A program made the translations under genes and the position numbers. A DNA stretch of 7,889 nucleotides, taken from positions 1 through 7,889 of the forward strand of contig JAJDDH010000108.1 in the NCBI GenBank assembly GCA_029260415.1. Reading direction: 5' to 3'. Numbering within the stretch: the stretch's first letter is position 1; each line of letters starts with the position of its first letter. This document shows, piece by piece, positions 1-7,151 of the stretch. Below the pieces are notes generated by a model, which was not told where the DNA came from, searched no databases, and was given only the letters and a program-made list of their open reading frames with translations. Source of the stretch: Phycisphaerales bacterium. Its GTDB lineage: Bacteria > Planctomycetota > Phycisphaerae > Phycisphaerales > UBA1924.

Positions 1-813
1 GCTCTCCCCGGGCTCGAACCGCGCGTCATCGAGCCGGTCGATCAGGTCTCGCGTGCGCGGCGCCGCGGACGCGGGGTCGAGGGTCCGCAGGGCCGCCGCG
101 GCCTCGGCGCAGGCGACGCCGGGCTCGCCCGAACCGGTCGCGACGGACTCAAGTCGCGCGAGGATCGCGCGGGCCGGGTCCCGCCGCCCGCGCCCCAGCC
201 AGAGGGCGAGACCGATTGCCAATCCGAGCAAAGCCAGCACGCCCGCTCCCAGAATCGCGACCAGCCAGAGCAGGAGTGACGAGTCGGGCGACTCAGGTGC
301 TGCCGGGGGCGCGTCCCGCAGCTGGCCGATCTCCAGCGTGTCGTCCTCGTCCAGCACCGAGTTGACCGTGATCGCCAGCGCTTCGCTCACGGTCACGCCC
401 GAGCGATCGCCCCGCGACCACGAGACGGTCACACACGGGATCGTGTAGCTTCCCTCAAGGAATGGCTCGAGCGTGAGCGTCCGCACATGCAGGACGCCCG
501 CGTCGCCCAGGGCGCGGGGCGGCACGCTCCGGTCGGCAACGACCGTCCACCCCTCGCTCTCGGGGTCGATGGTCAGCCCGTCCAGCGTCGCCCCGTCGTC
601 GAGGGTGACCTCCACGCGGACCCCGACCCGGTCAACTGTGCGGGCGGTGTCACGGTCAGACTCGACGCGGAGGCTGACCGGGCCCGACCGGGTCACGCTG
701 GCCAGCGCCGCGTCGGGAGCGTCAGTCTCGCCCCGACGAGCGCAGCCGGCGAACACACACGCGAGCGCGCCAAGAACGAGCAGGACTCGGATAGACGACG
801 GCACGCTCCGCAT
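1..813 (-). CDS. BatD/DUF4381-like membrane lipoprotein (partial, C-terminus beyond window)
   Basis: This open frame starts at ATG 813-811 and runs without a stop for 271 codons to the window edge, so the C-terminus is missing. The N-terminus is a lipoprotein signal: a basic start, a hydrophobic stretch, then a lipobox-like FAGC with Cys24. Residues about 40-155 look like a beta-rich outer domain; the segment LEPFLEGSYTIP resembles the 'pleGeYtIPp' pattern of BatD-type proteins. A strong membrane helix follows at about 180-206, then a basic stop-transfer stretch and a helical tail ending DDARFEPGE, like the cytoplasmic tail of BatD/DUF4381 proteins. The start lies 2 bases after the DUF58 stop, implying translational coupling. 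In such operons this protein is thought to work with the MoxR ATPase and DUF58/VWA partners at the membrane. Exact family is inferred from layout and context, not from strong sequence motifs. Confidence 0.75.
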   Translation of the reverse strand, partial: MRSVPSSIRVLLVLGALACVFAGCARRGETDAPDAALASVTRSGPVSLRVESDRDTARTVDRVGVRVEVTLDDGATLDGLTIDPESEGWTVVADRSVPPRALGDAGVLHVRTLTLEPFLEGSYTIPCVTVSWSRGDRSGVTVSEALAITVNSVLDEDDTLEIGQLRDAPPAAPESPDSSLLLWLVAILGAGVLALLGLAIGLALWLGRGRRDPARAILARLESVATGSGEPGVACAEAAAALRTLDPASAAPRTRDLIDRLDDARFEPGES

Positions 814-815
814 GG

Positions 816-1706
816 CTATCGACGGCGCTCCCTGGTGTGAAAGTACCGGGCCAGGTCGTTGGCGAACGGGCGGTCCGTGGAGATATCGACCAGGTCCACC
901 CGGTCGCGCCGGAGGATCGACCGCAGACGCTGCTCGTGCTCGTCGGCCGCGCGCCGGCGTCTGGCCCGCCCCGATCGCCCCGAGGTGTCCACCAGCACCC
1001 GCCCGCCCGACTCGGGGTCCTCCAGCTCGATCATGCCCATCGGGGGCAGCTCCCGCTCCCGAGGATCGGACACCCGCAGCGCCACCACGTCGTGCTTCCG
1101 GGCGAGCAACCGGAGCGGGAGCTCCCACTCGGGGTCGCCCGTCGTCTCATCGAGAAAGTCCGAGATCACAAACACGATCGAGTGTCGGTCCAGCACGCCG
1201 CGCAGCGTGGAGAGCGCGTCCGCGAATGCCCGCCCACGCCCCCGGGGCTCGGCGTCGAGCAGCTCGCGCATCAGACGCAGCAGCCCGTTGCGGCCCTTGC
1301 GCGGCGGGATGAACAGCTCGATCTGGTCGGAGAACGTCATCATCCCCACGCGGTCGTTGTTGCGGGCCGCGGCCATCGCCAGCACGGCGCCCATCTCCGC
1401 CATCAGCCTCGCCTTGGACCGATCCCCCGAACCGAACAGCCCTGACGCGGACAGGTCCACCACCAGCACGACCGAGAGCTGACGCTCCTCGCTGAAGCGC
1501 TTGATGAACGGCTTGCCCGCGCGGGCCGTCACGTTCCAGTCGATCGACCGCACGTCGTCGCCCGGCTCGTACTCGCGCACATCAGCGAACTCGATCCCCT
1601 GGCCCTTGAAGGCGCTGTGGTACTCGCCGGCAAAGAGATCGCTCACGCGCCGACGGGCGCGGATCTCCAGCCTTCGTACCTCTCGCATCAGCTCTTCGGT
1701 GAGCAC
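816..1706 (-). CDS. DUF58 domain protein (von Willebrand A-like)
   Basis: A 296-residue cytoplasmic protein of typical length for DUF58 proteins. The diagnostic DUF58 segment GDDVRSIDWNVTAR lies at residues 49-62, followed by the VWA-like core. A MIDAS motif D-L-S-A-S is at 84-88, and a later acidic MIDAS-type position occurs in VISDFLD near residue 183. No signal peptide or membrane helix is seen. The start is GTG at 1706-1704, chosen because AGGGGG at 1720-1715 sits 8 bases upstream and overlaps the stop of the MoxR gene. The MoxR gene ends 12 bases upstream and the lipoprotein gene begins 2 bases downstream, so all three are almost certainly one transcript. Known biology: MoxR AAA+ ATPases pair with adjacent DUF58/VWA proteins in metal-cofactor or stress-related assembly roles. 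The specific client here cannot be told from sequence. Confidence 0.93.
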   Translation of the reverse strand: MLTEELMREVRRLEIRARRRVSDLFAGEYHSAFKGQGIEFADVREYEPGDDVRSIDWNVTARAGKPFIKRFSEERQLSVVLVVDLSASGLFGSGDRSKARLMAEMGAVLAMAAARNNDRVGMMTFSDQIELFIPPRKGRNGLLRLMRELLDAEPRGRGRAFADALSTLRGVLDRHSIVFVISDFLDETTGDPEWELPLRLLARKHDVVALRVSDPRERELPPMGMIELEDPESGGRVLVDTSGRSGRARRRRAADEHEQRLRSILRRDRVDLVDISTDRPFANDLARYFHTRERRR

Positions 1707-1718
1707 CGCCCGAACCCC

Positions 1719-2708
<990 letters not shown>

Positions 2709-2716
2709 GCGCATGC

Positions 2717-2721
2717 CCTCC
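2717..2721 (-). promoter_or_regulatory. Ribosome binding site deciding the MoxR start
   Basis: GGAGG on the minus strand. It lies 8 bases before the ATG at 2708 and only 2 bases before the ATG at 2714, so it favours the downstream start codon. Confidence 0.6.
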
Positions 2722-2823
2722 GTACAGCTCAGACCCGGCCTGGGTTCACGTCCTGCGAACCCGCCGGGCGCCCGGCACGGGGATGCGCGCGGGCGCCGTT
2801 CCCGTCATGACTTCGTCGTCGCC

Positions 2824-3132
2824 TCAGGCGCCGGCCGGGCCCTGCGGCTGGCCCAGCGGGATCTCGCCGTTGCGCTCCTCGTACTGACGCACCGCGTTGC
2901 CCCCCTGCATCGCCAGGCGCTTGGCGGCGACCCAGTTCATGATCACCCGCGACCCGACGGTGATCACCATCATGGGCTCGTTGTTCGGGCCCTGCATGGG
3001 CAGGTTCATGCCGAAGTCCAGCACCACCTCGTCGCCCGTGCTCATCGAGCGGATGGTGTTGGCGTACGTGGAGGCCATCTTCGACTCGTCGAAGCGGACC
3101 TGGACCTGCTGCTGCTGCGGGTTCTCGCTCAT
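2824..3132 (-). CDS. DUF3467 family small protein
   Basis: A 102-residue soluble protein. The core matches my memory of DUF3467: an early ASTYANTIRSM segment (residues 20-30), then EVVLDFGMN, then SRVIMNWVAAKRLAM and VRQYEERNGEIP near the C-terminus. The N-terminus has a short Gln run (residues 6-9) and the C-terminus a Pro/Gly/Ala tail. No signal peptide or membrane segment is present. ATG 3132-3130 is chosen because GGAG lies 9 bases upstream; an upstream in-frame extension would run through the tRNA gene and is not credible. The molecular role of DUF3467 is not known to me. The gene lies upstream of MoxR on the same strand, separated by 115 bases, so shared transcription is possible but not shown. 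Confidence 0.9.
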   Translation of the reverse strand: MSENPQQQQVQVRFDESKMASTYANTIRSMSTGDEVVLDFGMNLPMQGPNNEPMMVITVGSRVIMNWVAAKRLAMQGGNAVRQYEERNGEIPLGQPQGPAGA

Positions 3133-3217
3133 CTCGTTGGGCTCCGGCAATCGGTGAAGTTCGGGGCTCGCTGCCCGGGAGGCAAGGGTAGGCCCGACGC
3201 TCAACAGAGATGGAAAG

Positions 3218-3301
3218 TGCCGGAGGGGGGACTCGAACCCCCAAGACCTTTCGGCCAGCGGATTTTTAATCCGCCGCGTCTGCCAGTTCCGCCACTCCGG
3301 C
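3218..3301 (-). tRNA. tRNA-Leu-type class II tRNA with apparent anticodon AAA
   Basis: An 84-base class II tRNA. The acceptor stem GCCGGAG/CTCCGGC pairs perfectly (7 bp). The D arm has a 3-bp stem with A14 and the GG pair of the D loop. The anticodon stem is GCGGA/TCCGC. The variable arm is long (GGCC, GAAA loop, GGTC), and the T arm GGGGG-TTCGAGT-CCCCC is perfect. The discriminator base is A73 and no CCA is encoded. The long variable arm, A73 and close likeness to bacterial tRNA-Leu(UAA) identify a Leu body. The seven-base loop reads TTAAAAA (3269 down to 3263), putting AAA at positions 34-36, whereas Leu(UAA) has TTTAAAA or CTTAAAA. AAA would pair with the Phe codon UUU. It could be a real variant, a decayed gene or a sequence error. 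The tRNA call is secure; the decoding identity is not. Confidence 0.9.
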
Positions 3302-3313
3302 CCAGAGTCCCGG

Positions 3314-3342
3314 ATTGTTGCACCCGCGGGAAGGCCTGTCTC
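3314..3342 (-). promoter_or_regulatory. Possible sigma-70-type promoter of the tRNA gene
   Basis: On the minus strand, a -35-like GAGACA (3342-3337) and a -10-like AACAAT (3319-3314) each match the consensus at four of six bases. They are separated by exactly 17 bases. The predicted start site falls about 6 bases before the tRNA 5' end. The position is right but the matches are modest, so this is a suggestion. Confidence 0.35.
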
Positions 3343-3378
3343 GGACCCGATAGGGAGAACGCGTAGAATCCAAGACTG

Positions 3379-3981
3379 ATGCTCGATCTGACCCGGACCA
3401 CCACCGCCCTGCTCAACGGCCTGCACGACGTCGACAACGCCGAGGCGTGGGCGTCGTTCTACGGGCGGTACGTCCCGATCATGATCGGGGTCGCCCGCCG
3501 CCTCGGGCTCAGCGAGGCCGACGCCCAGGACGCCGCCCAGGAGACCCTGGCGACCTTCGTCAAGGAATACCGCGAGAACAAGTACGACCGAGACCGCGGG
3601 CGTCTGCGGTCCTGGCTGCTGACCATCCTGCGCACCCGCGTCGCCGGGCAGTACCGCGCCCGGGCGGTCCGCAAGGAGCAGCAGGGGGTCACCTTCGTGG
3701 GCGGCGTGCCCGACGAGAAAACCACAAGCGACGCGTGGGACGTCGAGCGCCGGCGCACGATCCTGCTCCAGGCGATCGACGAGCTCCGCAAGGTCAGCAA
3801 AACCAGCGACCAGTCGGTCCACATTTTCGAGATGCTGGCGCGGGACAACCGCTCGGCGCAGGACGTCGCCGACGAGCTTGGTCTGACGGCGCAGGACGTC
3901 TATCGCGCCAAGAGCCGCGTCACCCAGCGCCTGCGCGAAGTCGTCACGAAGATCGAGCACGTCTACGACGCGGAGGAGTAG
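3379..3981 (+). CDS. ECF-type RNA polymerase sigma factor (sigma-70 family)
   Basis: A 200-residue sigma factor with only regions 2 and 4, as in ECF sigmas. Region 2 covers about residues 20-95: a helical segment, then DAQDAAQETLATF where core-polymerase contact is made (usual form DAEDLVQE.F), then RGRLRSWLLTILRTRV for the -10 contact. A variable linker (about 96-125) leads to region 4 (about 126-192), with a helix-turn-helix in SAQDVADELGLTAQDVYRAKSRVTQRL. No anti-sigma gene adjoins it; a transmembrane Ser/Thr kinase starts 3 bases after the stop and shares its ribosome site with the sigma gene's last codons. This pairing is common in planctomycetes and suggests control by phosphorylation (inference). 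No good Shine-Dalgarno precedes ATG 3379. A TAGAAT hexamer at 3364-3369 could be a -10 box for a nearly leaderless transcript, but no clear -35 is seen. Confidence 0.93.
   Translation: MLDLTRTTTALLNGLHDVDNAEAWASFYGRYVPIMIGVARRLGLSEADAQDAAQETLATFVKEYRENKYDRDRGRLRSWLLTILRTRVAGQYRARAVRKEQQGVTFVGGVPDEKTTSDAWDVERRRTILLQAIDELRKVSKTSDQSVHIFEMLARDNRSAQDVADELGLTAQDVYRAKSRVTQRLREVVTKIEHVYDAEE
3972..3976 (+). promoter_or_regulatory. Ribosome binding site for the TTG-started kinase
   Basis: GGAGG lies within the final Glu codons of the sigma factor gene, 8 bases before TTG 3985. It justifies the rare start codon and implies that kinase translation is coupled to sigma factor translation. Confidence 0.75.
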
Positions 3982-3984
3982 GCG

Positions 3985-6300
3985 TTGGACGATGTCTCGC
4001 TCCATCTTACCGACGACGATCTGCTCGCCGAGTTCGGGCAGGTCCTGCGTGAGCAGACGGGCCAGGACGCGGTCTGCGACGACCGCATCCCGGGCTACCG
4101 CCTGGAGCGCGAGCTCCACCGAGGCGGGCAGGGCGTCGTCATCGCGGCCTACCAGCAGACCACGAAGCGCCCCGTCGCAATCAAGCTCCTGCTCGACGGC
4201 GCCCTGGCTTCCGACGCCGACCGCGCCCGCTTCGAACGCGAGGTCGAGCTGGCCGCCCAGCTCCGCCACCCGAGCATCGTCACCGTCCACGAGAGCGGCA
4301 CAACCCGGCAGGGTCGCCAGTACATCTCGATGGAGCTTGTCGACGGCTCCCGATTCGACGCCTTCGTCACGGAGCGGTTCCACGCCGACGGGCTGCCCAG
4401 CGAGCTGCAGTGCCGCGAGATCGTCCGCCTGTACCTGGCGGTCTGCGACGCGATCGAGTACGCCCACCGGCGCGGCGTGATCCACCGGGACATCAAGCCC
4501 GGCAACGTCATGGTCACCGACGACGGGCGCCCCGTCGTGCTGGACTTCGGCATCGCCAAATCCGCTGGCAGCGAGCGCGGCACGACCAAAACCGGCGACT
4601 TCCTGGGCACCCTCAGCTACGCCGCCCCAGAGCAGCTCGGAGGCAGCCCGGACCTGATCGACACCCGAGCCGACGTCTACGCTTTGGGCGTCATGCTCTA
4701 CGAGGCCCTCACCGGCGCCCGCCCCAGCGGGAGCGCTGACATGTCGATCGCCGAGGCGATCCACAACGTCACGCAGAACGACGCCCGGCGCGCCTCGGCG
4801 ATCAACCCCGCCGTCTCGCGCGACCTGGACGCGGTCCTCCGCAAAGCCCTGGAACGGAACCCGGCCCAGCGGTACCAGACCGCCGGGCAGCTGCGCGACG
4901 AGCTCTCCAACGCGCTCACGGGCAAGCCCGTGCGGGCGCGCGAGCACGAGCGGGCGTACCTCGCGAAGAAGTACGTGGTCCGCCACCGGGTCGGGATTCT
5001 CGCGGGGGCCGGGCTGCTCACGCTCGTGCTCATCGCCAGCGGCTTCGGCGTGCAGTCGATGATCAAGGCCAGGCAGGCGTCACGCTTCGCCGACGTCGCG
5101 GGCTCGCTTGTCACCCCGATCGCCGGGATCGACTACGAGACCGCCACGCCCGTCGAGGAGGTTCGCGATCTCGAGGGCCTTCTCGATCAGATCTCGGTCG
5201 ACGTTGGGAAGCGGTTGGATGGCTACCCGCGCTACGAGGCGCCGCTCCGCTCAACGATCGGGCTCGCGTACCTGGGCATGCGCAAGCTGGTGAAGGCCGA
5301 GGTCGAGCTGCGGGAGGCGTTGCGTCTCTGGCAGAGCATCCCCCGCGCCAACCCGGTCACCCTCGCCTCGGCCCACCATGATCTGGGGCGCGTGCTCTGG
5401 TTCCTCGCCGAGTACGACGAGGCCGAGTTGGAGTACCGCGAGGCGCTCCGCCTCCGGACCAAGCACCTCGGGCCAGAAAACATCGAGACGGCTCGCTCGG
5501 CCCATCACCTGGCCGCCACGCTCCAGGGCAAGGGCGCCTTCAACGAGTCCGAGCACCTCTGGCAGGAAACGATCCGGATCCGGCGCGCGATCCTTCCAGA
5601 GAGCCACCCCGACATCCCCAACACGCTCGTGGGGTACGGCTCGTTCCTGCAGGAGGTCGGGCGCCACGCCGAGGCGAGCGATCTCTACGCCGACGCGCTC
5701 ACCATGATCAGCCAGATCTCGGGCAACGATGACTGGCGGACCGCCCGGACCTCCCACGGGCTGGGCGTGTGCCTCATCGATCTCGGCGAGTACGCCCCCG
5801 CCCGGGACCTGCTCGACCGCGCCCTCGAGGTCAAGCTCATGCACGGCGACGAGTACGACACGACCCGCACGCGCCTGGCCCTGGCCCGCCTGGACCTGCT
5901 CGAGGGGGTCCACCTCGAGCAGACGCTTACAACCGTGTCGGCGTGCGTGGAGCAGCTCTCGTCCTCGTTCGGTCTCGAGCATCCCAACACGGGCGAAGCT
6001 CTCGTCCTGGAGGCGAGGCTCCTGCTCGCGCTCGACCGCCCGGCGGACGCCGAAGCGTCGGCGAGGCTCGCCATCGTCGCCTTCGAGTCCCGGTGGAGCA
6101 ACCGCAGTTGGCGGATGGGTCAGGCGTCGGGGGTGCTCGCGCAGACGCTCATCGAGCAGGGACGCGCGGCCGAGGCGGTCGAGCCCGCCGCGCGATCGCG
6201 GACGATTCTGATGGACGTGCGAGACGCGGGCGACCGCGTGCGTCGCGAGAGCGAGGACCGCGCAACGCGACTGGGGCTGCTGGCGCCCGTCCGCCCCTAG
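3985..6300 (+). CDS. Transmembrane Ser/Thr protein kinase with TPR outer domain
   Basis: A 771-residue Hanks-type kinase with start TTG 3985, supported by GGAGG 8 bases upstream. After a 35-residue acidic N-terminal extension, the catalytic domain spans about 38-315: glycine loop HRGGQG (45-50), catalytic Lys67 in VAIK, likely alpha-C Glu86, HRDIKPGN (167-174) with catalytic Asp169, DFG (187-189), Thr-rich activation loop (200-209) and APE (214-216). All key residues are present, so it should be active. A single membrane helix lies at about 336-355. The outer region has an unassigned segment (370-415), then TPR-like helix pairs to about 745, several with the longer period of kinesin-light-chain repeats (for example AEYDEAELEYREALRL at 475-490). 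This suggests a sensor binding protein or peptide outside the inner membrane and signalling inward. The coupled sigma gene is the obvious candidate target, though unproven. Its stop overlaps that of the convergent dockerin gene. Confidence 0.95.
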   Translation: MDDVSLHLTDDDLLAEFGQVLREQTGQDAVCDDRIPGYRLERELHRGGQGVVIAAYQQTTKRPVAIKLLLDGALASDADRARFEREVELAAQLRHPSIVTVHESGTTRQGRQYISMELVDGSRFDAFVTERFHADGLPSELQCREIVRLYLAVCDAIEYAHRRGVIHRDIKPGNVMVTDDGRPVVLDFGIAKSAGSERGTTKTGDFLGTLSYAAPEQLGGSPDLIDTRADVYALGVMLYEALTGARPSGSADMSIAEAIHNVTQNDARRASAINPAVSRDLDAVLRKALERNPAQRYQTAGQLRDELSNALTGKPVRAREHERAYLAKKYVVRHRVGILAGAGLLTLVLIASGFGVQSMIKARQASRFADVAGSLVTPIAGIDYETATPVEEVRDLEGLLDQISVDVGKRLDGYPRYEAPLRSTIGLAYLGMRKLVKAEVELREALRLWQSIPRANPVTLASAHHDLGRVLWFLAEYDEAELEYREALRLRTKHLGPENIETARSAHHLAATLQGKGAFNESEHLWQETIRIRRAILPESHPDIPNTLVGYGSFLQEVGRHAEASDLYADALTMISQISGNDDWRTARTSHGLGVCLIDLGEYAPARDLLDRALEVKLMHGDEYDTTRTRLALARLDLLEGVHLEQTLTTVSACVEQLSSSFGLEHPNTGEALVLEARLLLALDRPADAEASARLAIVAFESRWSNRSWRMGQASGVLAQTLIEQGRAAEAVEPAARSRTILMDVRDAGDRVRRESEDRATRLGLLAPVRP

Positions 6301-7103
6301 CAGCCGTCCGCGAACTCGGTCAGAAAGGCCAGCACATCCGAGAAGTCGAGCACCCCGAACGGCGGCGCCAGATCGGTCTGGTCCAGGATCCCCGCGCCGA
6401 ACTGCGACAGGAACACGATGATGTCGGAGAAATCGTGCGAACCGTACGGCTCGGCAAGGTCCGCCGGGTCGCAGCCGACCTCTCCGCTGGGGATGGTGAC
6501 CACACCGACGAGCCCGATCTCGTACCGCCCGGTCTCGCCCGGGCCGCTCCAGAGATTGATGGGCATCGACCCACCGTTGCCGTCGGGCCCGGAGTTCTCC
6601 GTCGGCGACCCGAACTGGAAGATCGGCCCGTTGGCGTTGCCCGGGACCGAGGGTCTCCCGCTGATTGCCAGCAGGTAGAGCCCGGGGCCCTCGAGCTGCG
6701 CCCCCGTGCCATCGTTGGCGAACGGGAGCAGCAGCGGGTGGGGGCTGAATGTTGCCGAGTCAAGGTTGGCCAGCAGCCCGGTCCCGTCGGTCTTGAACAG
6801 GAACAGCTGAGCGTCGAATCCCGCGAGCCCACCGAAGTCCGCCAGCGTCGAGGCGCGGAAGGCCGAGGCGTCTTCGATCCGGATCAGGTACATGTCCTGA
6901 AAGTCGGGCATGGCGGGAGAGCCGGCCAGCAGCCCAGCCCCGTCGAGACGACCGGAGATTTTGGTCACCGGATCGACCCCCGCGCCGGTCACCGCCTCCG
7001 CGTCCGACGGGAAGCTCCCGGCCTCCCCCATCTCCATCCACTCGGGCCCCGCCGCGGCGCCCGTCCCCAGCGCCAGCACGATCGCGATGCAGTGGGTTCG
7101 CAT
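6297..7103 (-). CDS. Secreted protein with C-terminal GC-type dockerin domain
   Basis: A 268-residue exported protein. Residues 1-19 are a signal peptide (MRT start, hydrophobic core, AAA before a likely cleavage near Gly19). The body (about 20-205) is beta-rich, with MYLIRIEDASAF, FDAQLFLFKTDG, GLYLLAISG and GPDGNGG motifs. These recall pre-peptidase C-terminal-like binding domains of planctomycete secreted proteins, but I cannot name a function. The tail from Cys211 holds two dockerin-like repeats, CDPADLAEPYGSHDFSDIIVF and QTDLAPPFGVLDFSDVLAF, ending in Gly-Cys. This is the GC-type dockerin of Phycisphaerae, presumed to serve sorting or anchoring. ATG 7103 is preferred over GTG 7109 because GAGG lies 9 bases before the ATG and only 3 before the GTG. 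A paralogue lies 48 bases upstream on the same strand, so the two may be co-transcribed. Confidence 0.9.
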   Translation of the reverse strand: MRTHCIAIVLALGTGAAAGPEWMEMGEAGSFPSDAEAVTGAGVDPVTKISGRLDGAGLLAGSPAMPDFQDMYLIRIEDASAFRASTLADFGGLAGFDAQLFLFKTDGTGLLANLDSATFSPHPLLLPFANDGTGAQLEGPGLYLLAISGRPSVPGNANGPIFQFGSPTENSGPDGNGGSMPINLWSGPGETGRYEIGLVGVVTIPSGEVGCDPADLAEPYGSHDFSDIIVFLSQFGAGILDQTDLAPPFGVLDFSDVLAFLTEFADGC

Positions 7104-7151
7104 GGTCACACACCTCTTTCTTCGGCGCCTCGGTCAGCGCGAAACACACAC

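Noticed and set aside
53..840. Plus-strand open frames in the first 800 bases
   Set aside because: The minus strand is continuously open from ATG 813 with a signal peptide, membrane helix and operon spacing. The plus frames are Arg/Ser/Ala-rich shadows.
2763..2776. Rho-independent terminator after the DUF3467 gene
   Set aside because: The GC palindrome has no proper loop and no T-run follows on the minus strand.
3218..3301. tRNA read on the plus strand with a UUU (Lys) anticodon
   Set aside because: The T-loop TTCGAGT, U8, D-loop GG and A73 all fit only the minus strand.
2824..4986. Long minus-strand open frame of about 720 codons running antisense to the sigma and kinase genes, through the tRNA and into the DUF3467 gene
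   Set aside because: Only its last 102 codons are a real gene. The rest is the antisense of two clear protein families plus a tRNA, and long antisense open frames are expected in GC-rich coding DNA.
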